NCBI RefSeq assembly: GCF_024195285.1
Contig: NZ_JALHBS010000090.1
Location: forward strand, 1-64,000
Direction: 5' to 3'
Length of the DNA: 64,000 nucleotides
Origin: Aurantimonas marianensis
GTDB taxonomy: Bacteria > Pseudomonadota > Alphaproteobacteria > Rhizobiales > Rhizobiaceae
Within the stretch, counting starts at the first letter, position 1. The number at the start of each line of letters is the position of its first letter. A program made the position numbers and the translations under genes. Of this stretch, positions 10,075-20,242 are shown one piece after another. The notes below the pieces were generated by a model. It had not been told where the DNA came from. It did not search any database and saw only the letters and a program-made list of their open reading frames with translations.

Positions 10075-11256
10075 ATGCTCGCCAGGACACGCATTTCCCT
10101 CGCCACGACGACGCTGCTGCTGCTGGGCTCAACGTCGGCATTTGCGGTCGACGCCGATGCCTTCGCCCAGCGGCTCAAGGCCGTGGCGCAGAAGCAGAAC
10201 ATGTCGCTCAGCTTCGACAGCATTGAAGCCGAGGGCGAAAATGTCGTCCTGAAGGGCGTTTCGGGCGGCGAGGCCGATGAGAATGGCAAGGTCGCCGAGA
10301 TCACATTCGAGAACGTCTCCGGCTCGACCGCTGACGGTTGGGACGTCGAGCGGATCGCGTTTCCCGACTTCGACGAGACCGAGGATGGCGTGCGCACGCG
10401 AATCGGCGGGGTCGTGATCGAGGGCATGGAACTGGTCGGCACGACTGCAACCGACGTGCCGGCGGCAATGAAGTTCTCCGACTTCTATTTCCAGGGCGCC
10501 TCGATCGGCTCGTTGGAGGTCGAGAAGGACGGGAAGACGGTCTTCAGCTTGGCGGATGCGTCCCTGAACAACGAGATCGGCGACGACGGCACCTTCACCG
10601 CCGATTTCGATTTCGGCGATTTCACCGCCGACCTCACCACCGGGGAAGACGCCGAAGCCACCAAGGCGGTCCAGGAGATCGGTTACGGTAAGCTCAGCGG
10701 GACAATCGCCGGTTCCGCCACCTGGAACCCGACCAGCGGCCTCCTCGAACTGGACCCGTTCGACATCGAGGTAAAGAACGCCGGCGACCTGTCCGTCACC
10801 TATGGAATTTCAGGCTACACGCCAGCCTTCATCGAATCGCTGCAGCAATTGCAGCAGCAGATGGCGGCCAGTCCGGATAATCAGCAGGCATCCGGCATGG
10901 CGGTCATGGGGCTGATCTCGCAGCTCTATCTAAACTCGGCCGAGATCACCTTCGTCGACGATTCGCTGACCGGCAAGCTGCTCGACTACTACGCGGGGAA
11001 AAACGGACAGACGCGCGAGCAGCTGATCCAGGGGCTCACCGGCATGTTGCCCATGTTCCTGTCCTACCTGCAGAATCCCGAATTCCAGAAAGCCGTCACC
11101 GATGCGGTGACGGCCTATCTCACCGATCCGAAATCCTTGTCGATCAGTATCGACCCCGCCAATCCTGTACCCGTGACGCAGTTGATCGGCGCGGCGATGG
11201 GCGCCCCGCAGACGCTGCCGAGCGTTCTCTCACTCACCGTCAGCGCCAACGACTAG
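10075..11256 (+). CDS. Secreted protein of unknown function
   Basis: A 393-residue protein that I do not recognise. The start at 10075 has GAAAGG seven bases upstream and opens a classic signal peptide: MLARTRIS, a hydrophobic core, then a cut after SAFA at residue 24. The mature part is acidic and rich in Gly, Ser, Asp and Thr. It has repeated beta-strand-like segments in the first 230 residues (FTADFDFGDFTADL is typical), then a helical part with glutamines (IESLQQLQQQMA), and ends in LSLTVSAND. No transmembrane helix follows the signal, so it should be periplasmic or surface-associated. It sits alone between parC and aspS. Confidence 0.78.
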   Translation: MLARTRISLATTTLLLLGSTSAFAVDADAFAQRLKAVAQKQNMSLSFDSIEAEGENVVLKGVSGGEADENGKVAEITFENVSGSTADGWDVERIAFPDFDETEDGVRTRIGGVVIEGMELVGTTATDVPAAMKFSDFYFQGASIGSLEVEKDGKTVFSLADASLNNEIGDDGTFTADFDFGDFTADLTTGEDAEATKAVQEIGYGKLSGTIAGSATWNPTSGLLELDPFDIEVKNAGDLSVTYGISGYTPAFIESLQQLQQQMAASPDNQQASGMAVMGLISQLYLNSAEITFVDDSLTGKLLDYYAGKNGQTREQLIQGLTGMLPMFLSYLQNPEFQKAVTDAVTAYLTDPKSLSISIDPANPVPVTQLIGAAMGAPQTLPSVLSLTVSAND

Positions 11257-11294
11257 GCGCTGGCGGTACCAATAGAGCCGATCGCCGGTCCCGT

Positions 11295-11345
11295 GATCGC
11301 TTGCCTGGGCGCCGTTCGCGGAGGCAAGCGATCGATCAGCTTTTT
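11295..11345 (+). terminator. Long hairpin after the secreted-protein gene, possible terminator
   Basis: A perfect 12-bp inverted repeat (GATCGCTTGCCT at 11295-11306, complement at 11322-11333) with a 15-base GC-rich loop lies between the two convergent genes. On the plus strand a run of five T follows at 11341-11345, inside the last codons of aspS. It may terminate the plus-strand transcript and also fold at the 3' end of the aspS message. Confidence 0.55.
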
Positions 11346-13123
11346 GCCGCGGGAGCCAGACGCAGGCCAAGTTCGCGCAGCTGGGCCGGACTCGCCTCAT
11401 TGGGCGCGCCCATCAGCAGGTCATGCGCCTGCTGGTTCATCGGGAACATGGCGATCTCGCGCAGGTTCTTGGCGCCGCACAGAAGCATGACGATGCGGTC
11501 GACGCCCGCTGCCATACCGCCATGGGGCGGCGCGCCATACTGGAAGGCCCGGTAGAGACCGCCAAAGCGCTCCTCGACCGTCTCCTTCGAATAGCCGGCG
11601 ATCTCGAAAGCCTTCACCATGGTCTCGGGTAGGTGGTTGCGGATGCCGCCGGAGGCGATCTCGAAACCATTGCAGACGATATCGTACTGGAATGCCTTGA
11701 TCGCCAGCGGCTCGTCGCTCTGCAGCGCTTCCATGCCGCCTTGCGGCATCGAAAAGGGATTGTGGGCGAAATCGACCTTCTTCTCCTCTTCCTGCCATTC
11801 GTAGAAGGGAAAGTCGATGATCCAGGCCAGTTCGAACCGATCGCGATCGACGAGGTCCAATTCTTCGCCGACCCGCATCCGCGCGGCGCCGGCGAAGGCC
11901 GCAAAGGCGTCCGGCCGACCGGCGACGAAGAAGCAGGCGTCGCCCGCCTCGAGGCCGAGTTGCGTGCGCAGCGCCTCGGTGCGCTCCTCGCCGATGTTCT
12001 TGGCGAGCGGTCCGGCACCGGACAGCCTGCCCTCTTCTTCGCGCCAGAAGATGTAGCCGAGGCCCGGCTGCCCCTCGCCCTGCGCCCAGGAGTTCATCCG
12101 GTCGCAGAAGGCGCGCGAGCCGCCGGTCTTCGCCGGGATCGCCCAGATTTCGACCGCCGGATCGTTGGCGATCATGTTGGCGAAGACCTTGAAGCCCGAA
12201 CCGGCGAAATGTTCGGTGACGGCCTGCATCTCGATTCGATTACGCAGGTCCGGCTTGTCGGTGCCGTATTTGCGGATCGATTCGGCATAGGGAATGCGTC
12301 GAAAATTCTGGCTGACAGGCTTGCCGTCGGCAAAGCTCTCGAACACGGTGCGGATCACCGGCTCCATCGCCTGCAGGATGTCCTCCTGCTCGACGAAGCT
12401 CATCTCGACGTCGAGCTGATAGAACTCCCCGTAAAAGCGGTCGGCGCGCGGGTCCTCGTCGCGGAAGCAGGGCGCGATCTGGAAATACCGGTCGAAGCCG
12501 GACATCATGATCAGCTGCTTGTATTGCTGCGGCGCCTGCGGCAGCGCGTAGAACAGGCCGTTGTGCAGCCGAGACGGCACCAGGAAGTCGCGCGCGCCCT
12601 CCGGCGAGGAAGCGGTCAGGATCGGCGTCTGGAACTCGAAGAAACCCGCGTCGCCCATCAACTGGCGCATTTTCGAGACGATCTGCGTGCGCCGCATCAT
12701 GTTCTTGTGCAGCGTCTCGCGGCGAAGGTCGAGGAAGCGGTATTTCAGCCGGATGTCCTCCGGATACTCCGGTTCTCCGAACACCGGCAGGGGGAGTTCC
12801 TTGGCGGGCGACAGCACCTCGATCTCGCGGGCGAACACCTCGACCGCGCCGGTCGGCAGCTTGGCGTTGACGGTTTCGTCCGAGCGCGCTTTCACTTCCC
12901 CATCGATGCGAATGACCCATTCACCACGCACCGTTTCCGCCACCGCGAAGGCCGGCGAGTCGGGATCCACGACCACCTGCGTCAGGCCGTAATGGTCGCG
13001 CAGGTCGATGAACAACAGGCCGCCATGATCGCGGATTCGATGGGCCCAGCCGGACAGGCGGACGGATTGGCCGACATCGTCCTTGCGAAGGGCGGCGCAG
13101 CTGTGACTGCGATAGCGGTGCAT
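11336..13123 (-). CDS. aspS: Aspartyl-tRNA synthetase
   Basis: A 595-residue class IIb synthetase of the long bacterial type. It has an N-terminal OB-fold anticodon domain (about 1-105), motif 2 in the [10 protein letters not shown] segment, a GAD insertion domain, and motif 3 in [19 protein letters not shown] near the C-terminus. It charges tRNA-Asp with aspartate. Many alphaproteobacteria lack AsnRS and use a non-discriminating AspRS with GatCAB; whether that holds here cannot be settled from this window. The ATG at 13123 is chosen because homologues begin MHRYRSH; the frame remains open 46 codons upstream. It is divergent from rnd. Confidence 0.96.
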   Translation of the reverse strand: MHRYRSHSCAALRKDDVGQSVRLSGWAHRIRDHGGLLFIDLRDHYGLTQVVVDPDSPAFAVAETVRGEWVIRIDGEVKARSDETVNAKLPTGAVEVFAREIEVLSPAKELPLPVFGEPEYPEDIRLKYRFLDLRRETLHKNMMRRTQIVSKMRQLMGDAGFFEFQTPILTASSPEGARDFLVPSRLHNGLFYALPQAPQQYKQLIMMSGFDRYFQIAPCFRDEDPRADRFYGEFYQLDVEMSFVEQEDILQAMEPVIRTVFESFADGKPVSQNFRRIPYAESIRKYGTDKPDLRNRIEMQAVTEHFAGSGFKVFANMIANDPAVEIWAIPAKTGGSRAFCDRMNSWAQGEGQPGLGYIFWREEEGRLSGAGPLAKNIGEERTEALRTQLGLEAGDACFFVAGRPDAFAAFAGAARMRVGEELDLVDRDRFELAWIIDFPFYEWQEEEKKVDFAHNPFSMPQGGMEALQSDEPLAIKAFQYDIVCNGFEIASGGIRNHLPETMVKAFEIAGYSKETVEERFGGLYRAFQYGAPPHGGMAAGVDRIVMLLCGAKNLREIAMFPMNQQAHDLLMGAPNEASPAQLRELGLRLAPAAKS

Positions 13124-13302
13124 GGCATTCTCTCTTGGATCTGGCTCGGGTCCGGCCGCGGGTCGGCGTGCGAAGGCACGGTTTCGCGGCTCGATTGAAT
13201 CGCCGGGGACAAGCGCATGCAGCTTTCGTCCTGTCAAGATTTCACCGGCGGTGTGCCGCATCCGCCTTTCGCCCGGCCCCGCGATCGGGCTAAGGGTACC
13301 GG

Positions 13303-14466
13303 ATGCAAATGATCACCACGACCGCTGACCTTGCCAAGGCCTGCACTGACCTCGCCAGCGCCGACTACATCACCGTCGACACCGAGTTCATCCGCGAGAC
13401 GACCTTCTGGCCGGAACTCTGTCTGATCCAGATGGCTTCCGACCATCTCGCCGTACTCGTGGACCCGCTGGCCGATGGAATCGATCTGGCGCCGTTCTTC
13501 GCCCTGATGGCCGATGAGACCGTGGTCAAGGTGTTCCACGCGGCGCGGCAGGATCTGGAGATCGTCTACAAGCTCGGCGGCATCTTGCCCAAACCGCTTT
13601 TCGACACCCAGGTCGCGGCGATGGTTTGCGGCTTCGGGGAATCGATTGCCTACGACCAGCTCGTCGCGCGGACCACGGACGGGCGGATCGACAAGACCTC
13701 GCGTTTTACGGACTGGCGCCGCCGCCCGCTCAGCGAGCAACAGCTGGCCTATGCGCTTGCCGACGTCACCTATCTGCGCGACGTCTATCGCGAGTTGAGC
13801 CGGCAGCTGGAGGCCGACAATCGCGGCCACTGGCTGGCCGAGGAAATGGCGATCCTGGCGGACCCGGCCACTTACGACCTGCATCCGGACGATGCATGGA
13901 AGCGGCTTAAACTTCGGGTGCGCAAGCCGATCGAACTGCAGGTGATGAAGGAACTCGCCGCCTGGCGCGAACGCGAGGCGCGCGACCTCGACAAGCCGCG
14001 CGGACGTATCCTGAAGGACGACGCGATTTACGAAATTGCCCAGCAGCAGCCGGCTGACGAACAGGCGCTCGGCCGCCTGCGGACGATCCCCAAGGGCTTC
14101 GAGCGTAGCGCCGCCGGCCGGGAGATCGTGGCGGCAGTGAGCCGCGCGCTGGCGGTGCCGAAATCGGATCTTCCTCCCATTCCCCGCTCCCGGCAACTGC
14201 CCGAGGGCACAGCGGCTGCGGTCGAATTCCTGAAGGTCCTGCTGAAGATCGTCGTCGAGGAAAAGGGCGTCGCCGCCAAGATGATCGCGTCGGGCGATGA
14301 CCTGGAAAAGCTCGCCTGGAAGGGCGAGGACGCCGAAATCGCGGCGATGTCGGGCTGGCGCAGGGAGATTTTCGGCGAACGAGCGCTCGGGCTGCTGCAA
14401 GGCGAGACGGCCCTCGTCTATCGCAATCGCAAGGTCGAAGTTGTCGCGCTTGAAGGGAACGCGTGA
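13303..14466 (+). CDS. rnd: Ribonuclease D
   Basis: A 387-residue 3'-5' exoribonuclease that trims tRNA and other stable RNA precursors. The DEDDy exonuclease residues are visible: Asp26 and Glu28 in VDTEF, Asp84 in HAARQDLEI, and Tyr150 with Asp154 in AYALADV. An HRDC domain follows at about 205-290 ([20 protein letters not shown]), and a second helical region at 300-370. The start at 13303 is in line with the family; an ATG two codons later is equally possible. It ends 10 bases from the end of the convergent ppx gene. Confidence 0.94.
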   Translation: MQMITTTADLAKACTDLASADYITVDTEFIRETTFWPELCLIQMASDHLAVLVDPLADGIDLAPFFALMADETVVKVFHAARQDLEIVYKLGGILPKPLFDTQVAAMVCGFGESIAYDQLVARTTDGRIDKTSRFTDWRRRPLSEQQLAYALADVTYLRDVYRELSRQLEADNRGHWLAEEMAILADPATYDLHPDDAWKRLKLRVRKPIELQVMKELAAWREREARDLDKPRGRILKDDAIYEIAQQQPADEQALGRLRTIPKGFERSAAGREIVAAVSRALAVPKSDLPPIPRSRQLPEGTAAAVEFLKVLLKIVVEEKGVAAKMIASGDDLEKLAWKGEDAEIAAMSGWRREIFGERALGLLQGETALVYRNRKVEVVALEGNA

Positions 14467-14476
14467 GGCGGCGCGG

Positions 14477-15979
14477 CTACCGCACTTCCATGCGCAGCGT
14501 CTTGTCGACGGTCCTGGCGAATTGCTGAAGTCGGCCTTCGGGCCGCTCCCCGATCAGCGCGGCAAGCGCGCGCGGGATCACCAGCGTGAAACCCCCGCGC
14601 GGATCCTGCGCCCATTTGACCTGATCGAGTACGCCCGGCATCGACGCCGTCAGCAGATAGCTCACGCGGAACAGCGATGCGAGAATGCGGGCACGCGTCA
14701 TCAGCCGATCCTCGATCAGACGCTCGAGTTCGGGCAGTTGCACCTGCTCGAAGCTGCCCTCGTGCCGGTAGTAGTTGGTGAGGCCGAGATAGGCGCGGCC
14801 ACGATGATCGACCGCCGGAAACGCGGCATGGGCGATGATCGAGAGGGATTGCTTGCCGCGATAGTCCGGATGTGCGCGCCAGCCGATATCGGCGAGCAGA
14901 CAGGCGGCTTCGCGCAGCCGCTCCTCGTCCTCGGTTTCCTCGATTCCGAACGCCTCGAAGGTCCGTTGGCTCCATTCGACGAGTTCCAGCGCATGGGCGG
15001 GCGAGCGGGACCGCAGGATCGATAATTCGCGCGCCGCTTCGATCAGCGGATCCCTGGCCTTCTCGGCATCCGGTAGCAGCGAATAAAGATAACCCTCGCG
15101 CACGCCGAGCGCCGACATCACGATCTTCGACGGCTTGAGGTGACGCAGCACGCTTTTCAGCGCGACGGCGCCGTAGGCAAGTAGTGGCCGGCGCGACTTG
15201 GAGACCGCGCCGATTCCCGGCAGTTTCTCCGGATCGCCGCGCACGATAGCGTCGAGGAAGTCCTCGATGCCGACGGCGTCGATTTCGTAACCATGCATGA
15301 CATGCAGGGGGTATTTGGTCTGCGCCATGTGAAGCTTGGCCAGGTTGCGCCATGTACCCCCGACGGCGAAGAAGGGCCGCCCCTCGCCTTTTCCGGCGAG
15401 ACCGCAGGCGGCAAAATGGCTATCGGCGATCGCCTGCGCCCGCGAAAGATCCCCTTCCGCCAGGTCGCGCAGACGCAAACCGCCGAGCGGCAAGGTCAGC
15501 CCTCCCTCGAACTGACCGCCATGGATGTCGACCAGTTCGAGACTGCCGCCGCCGAGATCGCCGCCGATGCCGCTGGGCGAATGGAAACCCGCGAGCACGC
15601 CCTCGGCCGCATAGCGGGCCTCGTCGGCCCCCGAGAGGATCACGATCGGGGACCCGATCGCTTCTTCCGCCGCGACGATGAAATCCGGTCCATTCTGGGC
15701 TTCGCGCGCGGCCGCTGTCGCGATCGGATGAAGTTCGACGACATTGGCCTGCTCGGCAAGCTTGCGAAAGCGCCTGAGCGCGGCCAACGCGCTATCGATG
15801 GCTTGCGGATCGAGCCGGTTGCTCTGGGTCAGCCCCTTGCCCAACCCGCTCAGTACCTTTTCGTTGAACAGAACCGTCAGGGTCCGGCAATTGCCTTCGT
15901 AGATGACCAGACGAACGGAGTTCGATCCGATATCGACGACGCCGACGGGTTGGCGGTCCTGAAGCCGGCCCTGCGCCAT
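14477..15979 (-). CDS. ppx: Exopolyphosphatase / guanosine pentaphosphatase family protein
   Basis: A 500-residue Ppx/GppA phosphatase of the actin-like ATPase fold. The first phosphate loop is VVDIGSNSVRLVIYEG (about 13-28), and the second lies in GIGGDLGGGSLELVDI. It releases phosphate from polyphosphate or pppGpp; the two activities cannot be separated by sequence. A C-terminal helical HD-like part (about 320-500) is present. The gene starts four bases after the stop of ppk, so both are one transcript. The frame is open to 16036, but that would overlap ppk by 53 bases, so I prefer the ATG at 15979. Confidence 0.9.
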   Translation of the reverse strand: MAQGRLQDRQPVGVVDIGSNSVRLVIYEGNCRTLTVLFNEKVLSGLGKGLTQSNRLDPQAIDSALAALRRFRKLAEQANVVELHPIATAAAREAQNGPDFIVAAEEAIGSPIVILSGADEARYAAEGVLAGFHSPSGIGGDLGGGSLELVDIHGGQFEGGLTLPLGGLRLRDLAEGDLSRAQAIADSHFAACGLAGKGEGRPFFAVGGTWRNLAKLHMAQTKYPLHVMHGYEIDAVGIEDFLDAIVRGDPEKLPGIGAVSKSRRPLLAYGAVALKSVLRHLKPSKIVMSALGVREGYLYSLLPDAEKARDPLIEAARELSILRSRSPAHALELVEWSQRTFEAFGIEETEDEERLREAACLLADIGWRAHPDYRGKQSLSIIAHAAFPAVDHRGRAYLGLTNYYRHEGSFEQVQLPELERLIEDRLMTRARILASLFRVSYLLTASMPGVLDQVKWAQDPRGGFTLVIPRALAALIGERPEGRLQQFARTVDKTLRMEVR

Positions 15980-15983
15980 CGGC

Positions 15984-18344
15984 TCAGTCGAAACGCGCGT
16001 GGTCCGCGCGCTGCCGCGCGATGAGTTTTGGGGCATCCGTTTTCAGTGCTTTCCCGCGCCCCGAAAGACTCGGATTGGTCATGAAGTAGCGTTGGGCGTT
16101 GAACGGCTGTTCGCCCGGTGAGGGGACGATATGGCGCGACGTCCCGTCGGCGGCTACCGACCAGCTCTGCTGATTGTCGAGAATGTTCCCGAGCATGATC
16201 TGCGATAGCACCTGACTGTGGACAGTCGGCGTGGTGATGGGCACCAGTGTCTCGACCCGGCGGTCAAGATTGCGCGGCATCATGTCGGCCGAGCCCATAT
16301 AGACGATCGCGGCCTCGGAGGGCAGTCCCTGCCCGTTACCGAAGCAGAAGATACGGCTGTGCTCGAGGAAGCGGCCGACGATCGACTTGACGCGGATGTT
16401 GTCGGACAGGCCGGGGACACGCGGTCGCAGACAACAGATGCCGCGCACCACGAGATCGATCTCGACGCCCGCCTGGCTCGCTCTGTAGAGCGCGTCGATG
16501 ATCGCCGGATCGACCAGCGAATTCATCTTCATCCAGATCTGGCCCGGACGCCCCGCCCGCACATGAGCCACTTCGCCCTCGATGAGACCGACGATGCGGC
16601 TGCGCATCGTCAGCGGCGAGATCGCGAGCTTCTTGACATCGGCCGGTTCGGCGTAGCCGGTGATATAATTGAACACCAGCTGGACGTCGTGCGCGATGTC
16701 CGGGTCGGCGGTGAAGTAGGATAGATCCGTGTAGATCCGCGCGGTGATCGGATGATAGTTGCCCGTTCCGATATGGACGAAGTTGACGAGCTTTCCGTCT
16801 TCCCGCCGAACGATCAACGATAGCTTGGCGTGAGTCTTCTTCTCGATGAAGCCGAAGACCACCTGGACGCCCGCCCGCTCGAGATCGCGAGCCCAGCGGA
16901 TGTTGGCCTCCTCGTCGAAGCGCGCCTTCAATTCCACCAGCGCCGTCACGGACTTTCCGGATTCGGCGGCATCGACCAACGCCCGCACGATCGGGGATTC
17001 GTTGGACGTGCGATAAAGCGTCTGCTTGATCGCGATTACGTTCGGGTCCTGCGCCGCCTGCCGCAGGAACTGCACCACCACGTCGAACGATTCGTAGGGG
17101 TGATGAACGATGATGTCCTTCTCGCGGATGGCGGCGAAACAATCGCCATTGTGCTCGCGGATGCGCTCGGGAAAACGCGGGATGTAGGGTTTGAACTTCA
17201 GATCGTCGCGCGGCAGTTTGCAGATCTGCGAGACCGAGTCGAGCGCCAACATGCCGTCCATGACCGAGACGCGCGCCTCCGGCACCGCGAGCTCTCCGGC
17301 GACGAAGTTGCGCAGCGCCGCCGGCATGACCGAGTCGAACTCGATCCGGATCACGGACCCGCGCCGTCGCCGTTTCAAGGCGCTTTCGAAATGGCGGACA
17401 AGATCCTCGGCCTCTTCCTCGACCTCGATATCGCTGTCGCGGATAATCCGGAAGGTTCCCGCGCCCTTGACCCTGTATCCTGGGAATAGCCGGCCTATGA
17501 ACAGGGCCACGATACTCTCCAGCGGCACCAGGCGGATGAGCCCCTTGTCGGTCGGCGGCATCTCGATGAATCGCTGCAGCGCCGGCGGCAGCCGCAAAAG
17601 CGCATTCATCGGTTGTGAATCACGTTCGCGTAAAAGGGCGAGCGCAATCGAGAATCCCAGATTGGGAATGAATGGAAACGGATGCGCCGGGTCGATCGAC
17701 AGCGGCGTCAGGACCGGGAAGATCGTCTCGTCGAAATGCTTCTCCAGCCAGGTCCGGTCGTCGCGCTTGAGATCTCCGGCGCCGACGATCTGGATGTGCT
17801 CCTGCCGAAGCTCCTTGACGAGCTGCGCAAGGGAGGCCTGTTGCTCCTCCTGAAGATGCTCCACATCGTCGAGAATCCGGTCGAGCTGTTCCTGCGGCGT
17901 CAGGCCGTCGATGCTGCGGACGGTGATTTTTTCGCGCACCTGACCGGCGAGACCGGCCACCCGGACCATGAAGAATTCGTCGAGATTGTCAGCCGAGATC
18001 GACAGGAAGCGAACGCGCTCGAGCAATGGATGCGAGACGTTCTGCGACTCTTCGAGCACGCGCCGATTGAACTGAAGCCACGAAATCTCCCGATTGATAA
18101 AACGGTCAGCCGGCAACTCGCTCTCGGCAGCCCGATCAACCTTCGCGGCTGCCTCCACTTCCGCCGGCGGTGTCTCCAGGATGACGGAAGCCTCCGAGAG
18201 GATCGGCGGCGTTTCGTCCGTGTCCGGCATGTCGGCCGGGAGCTCAACGGCCGTTTCCCGTGGCCCTTTCGCAGCGCCGTCAGCCGGCTTGCGCGCACGG
18301 GGTTTCCTCGATTTTGTCCGGGGCGTCGGTGATGCGGTATCCAT
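15984..18344 (-). CDS. ppk1: Polyphosphate kinase 1
   Basis: A 786-residue PPK1, which reversibly polymerises the gamma phosphate of ATP into polyphosphate. The N domain begins at about residue 81 ([19 protein letters not shown]). The head domain and two phospholipase-D-like domains follow. The phosphorylated histidine is His505 in KTHAKLSL and the second catalytic histidine is His662 in LEHSRIF. The first 80 residues are an extra tail: a Lys/Arg/Pro/Ala-rich part ([10 protein letters not shown]) then an acidic part. E. coli PPK1 lacks this. It sits between hdaA (two bases upstream) and ppx (four bases downstream). Confidence 0.96.
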   Translation of the reverse strand: MDTASPTPRTKSRKPRARKPADGAAKGPRETAVELPADMPDTDETPPILSEASVILETPPAEVEAAAKVDRAAESELPADRFINREISWLQFNRRVLEESQNVSHPLLERVRFLSISADNLDEFFMVRVAGLAGQVREKITVRSIDGLTPQEQLDRILDDVEHLQEEQQASLAQLVKELRQEHIQIVGAGDLKRDDRTWLEKHFDETIFPVLTPLSIDPAHPFPFIPNLGFSIALALLRERDSQPMNALLRLPPALQRFIEMPPTDKGLIRLVPLESIVALFIGRLFPGYRVKGAGTFRIIRDSDIEVEEEAEDLVRHFESALKRRRRGSVIRIEFDSVMPAALRNFVAGELAVPEARVSVMDGMLALDSVSQICKLPRDDLKFKPYIPRFPERIREHNGDCFAAIREKDIIVHHPYESFDVVVQFLRQAAQDPNVIAIKQTLYRTSNESPIVRALVDAAESGKSVTALVELKARFDEEANIRWARDLERAGVQVVFGFIEKKTHAKLSLIVRREDGKLVNFVHIGTGNYHPITARIYTDLSYFTADPDIAHDVQLVFNYITGYAEPADVKKLAISPLTMRSRIVGLIEGEVAHVRAGRPGQIWMKMNSLVDPAIIDALYRASQAGVEIDLVVRGICCLRPRVPGLSDNIRVKSIVGRFLEHSRIFCFGNGQGLPSEAAIVYMGSADMMPRNLDRRVETLVPITTPTVHSQVLSQIMLGNILDNQQSWSVAADGTSRHIVPSPGEQPFNAQRYFMTNPSLSGRGKALKTDAPKLIARQRADHARFD

Positions 18345-18346
18345 GA

Positions 18347-19060
18347 TCAGTCCTCCGTCGCGACCGGGTAGCGGGCCGGCACGACTGCCTGATGACGCAC
18401 CGCTTCACTCTCGCGGTCAAGCACCCGCTTGAGAAGACGCGTGCTGATGCGCTCCTTCGATGCCAAGGCCTCGCGATCGACGGCCGCGACGACGCGGCGG
18501 GCCGAATCGAGCGAACGTTCCATGCGCTCGGCCAGATAGCGGACCATCCGCGGCGCTATGTCGAGCTGGCGATCGGCGAAAAGCTTGACCAGGACGCCGG
18601 CCAAGAGGTCATCGTCGGGGGCTCCGAGCTCGGCGACCGTCGCCGCGCAGAGGCGCGAGCGAAGATCGGAAAGCACGAACGCCATCCCCGCCGGCGGCGT
18701 CCGGCTTGTCGCAAGCACGCTCCCGGCACCCAGCCGCGCGGCGTTGACGAGGCTGAACAGGTCGGTCTCCGACAAGCGCGAGCGGTCGAGATCATCGACG
18801 ACGATGCGAAATCCTGGCTCGGCGAGCCGGGCGACCAGACCGCCCGGCTCCGCGGTCCGCGCGCCGGCCCGTTCCGCCCACACATTCGCGAGATGCGTCT
18901 TGCCCGCTCCGGGCGGTCCCACGATCAACAGCACCGAATGCCGCCAATGCGGCCAGCTGTCGACCGCTTCGATGGCGAGCCGGTTGGACGGCGAGACGAC
19001 GAGATCGTCCCGTGCGAGCGAAGCGGCGTGGGGGAGGTCGAGGGGGAGTTGCGACGGCAT
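18347..19060 (-). CDS. hdaA: DnaA regulatory inactivator homologue HdaA
   Basis: A 237-residue DnaA-like AAA+ protein. The N-terminal QLPLDLP is a sliding-clamp-binding motif. The Walker A motif is [10 protein letters not shown] (about 48-57) and the Walker B part is VVDDLD. The C-terminal third has the sensor-2-like [14 protein letters not shown] and lacks the DnaA DNA-binding domain. In Caulobacter and E. coli this protein, bound to the clamp, stimulates ATP hydrolysis by DnaA and so limits re-initiation. It is cotranscribed with the AI-2E family gene upstream and ppk downstream, linking replication control to polyphosphate genes. Confidence 0.92.
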   Translation of the reverse strand: MPSQLPLDLPHAASLARDDLVVSPSNRLAIEAVDSWPHWRHSVLLIVGPPGAGKTHLANVWAERAGARTAEPGGLVARLAEPGFRIVVDDLDRSRLSETDLFSLVNAARLGAGSVLATSRTPPAGMAFVLSDLRSRLCAATVAELGAPDDDLLAGVLVKLFADRQLDIAPRMVRYLAERMERSLDSARRVVAAVDREALASKERISTRLLKRVLDRESEAVRHQAVVPARYPVATED

Positions 19061-19072
19061 GGCGGCCTCGCC

Positions 19073-20242
19073 CTATTCCCCGACGCCCTGACGAGGGGCA
19101 CCTTTGGTCACCGATGTCGGCGCCGAGAATTCCTCGGCGGAGACGCGCATGGTGTCCTCCACGGGAGCGGGCCGGCCATAATACATCTCGCTCTGCAAGT
19201 ATTGCGCGATCGCGAAGCGGGCCAGAACGCCAACGGCCGCGGCAGCGGGAACGGCGATCAAAAGTCCGACGAAACCGAACAGCGCACCAAAGGCGAACAA
19301 CGCGAACATCAGCCAGACCGGATGCAGGCCGACCGACGCCCCGACCAGTTTCGGCTGCAGGATATTGCCCTCGAAGAACTGCCCCGTGAAAAAGATCGCC
19401 GCCACCGCGACGATCCAGATCCAGTCCGGCCAGAACTGGACCAGCGCCACCCCGACGGCGAGTACAAGACCGACGGTCGAGCCGATATAGGGGATGAAGG
19501 AGATCAGACCTGCGAAAAGGCCGATGAGCAGCCCGAAATTGAGCCCGGTGAGCGTCAGTCCGACGGCATAGAACGTCCCCAGAATCAGACAGACGCTGCC
19601 CTGGCCGCGCACGAACCCGGCGACCGAACGGTCGATGTCGCGCGCCAGATGCCGAACGGTCGTAATGTGCTGGCGCGGTATCCAGGAATCGACCTTGGCG
19701 ATCATCCGATCCCAGTCGAGCAGGAGATAGAAGGCGACGACCGGCGTCACAACGAACAAGGCCACGAAATTGACCACGGCCAGCGACGAAGTCCAGACGG
19801 AACCGAGGAAGGACGTGATGAACCCCGTTCCTTCACTGACGATATTGGCGAAATCCTGCTTCAGGGTGGTTTCATCCCCGGAGAACAGGAACGCCAGCGG
19901 CCCGGTCCGCGCGGCGGCGGCCAAGCCCTGCAGACGATCGAGATAGTCGGGCACGCGCGCCGCAAAGCTTGCGGTCTGGCTGCCGATAACCGGTACGAGG
20001 ATCAGGACCGCCGCGGTGAAGATCGCCGCGAAAAGGACCAGAATAACGACAGTCGCCGCAACCCGCGAAAAGCCGTGGCGCTCGAACCAGTCCGCCACCG
20101 GATCGAGGAAATAGGCGATCACCATACCGAGCACGAAGGGTAGGAGGATGGCGGAAAAGAGCCATAGCAGCAGCACCAGCAAAAAGGCGGCAATGCTCCA
20201 GAACAAGACCTGCCGGCGGATCAGCGCACTTCGGTCGCTCAT
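19073..20242 (-). CDS. AI-2E/PerM-family membrane protein
   Basis: A 389-residue membrane protein of the AI-2E transporter (PerM, UPF0118) family. It has two N-terminal helices, a long soluble segment at about 85-160, and five or six helices between 145 and 340. The conserved block SFIPYIGSTVGLVLAV is at about 235-250 and the last helices are FGALFGFVGLLIAVPAAAA. Family members include AI-2 exporters and sodium/proton antiporters, so the substrate is open. The C-terminal 45 residues are polar. The ATG overlaps the stop of the upstream phosphatidyltransferase gene by four bases (ATGA), which suggests translational coupling. Confidence 0.88.
   Translation of the reverse strand: MSDRSALIRRQVLFWSIAAFLLVLLLWLFSAILLPFVLGMVIAYFLDPVADWFERHGFSRVAATVVILVLFAAIFTAAVLILVPVIGSQTASFAARVPDYLDRLQGLAAAARTGPLAFLFSGDETTLKQDFANIVSEGTGFITSFLGSVWTSSLAVVNFVALFVVTPVVAFYLLLDWDRMIAKVDSWIPRQHITTVRHLARDIDRSVAGFVRGQGSVCLILGTFYAVGLTLTGLNFGLLIGLFAGLISFIPYIGSTVGLVLAVGVALVQFWPDWIWIVAVAAIFFTGQFFEGNILQPKLVGASVGLHPVWLMFALFAFGALFGFVGLLIAVPAAAAVGVLARFAIAQYLQSEMYYGRPAPVEDTMRVSAEEFSAPTSVTKGAPRQGVGE

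Noticed and set aside
11633-13198. 521-codon open frame antisense to aspS
   Set aside because: Shadow of aspS; no recognisable domain and no ribosome site.
18392-20143. 583-codon plus-strand frame over hdaA and the AI-2E family gene
   Set aside because: Charged low-complexity product typical of the antisense of membrane genes.
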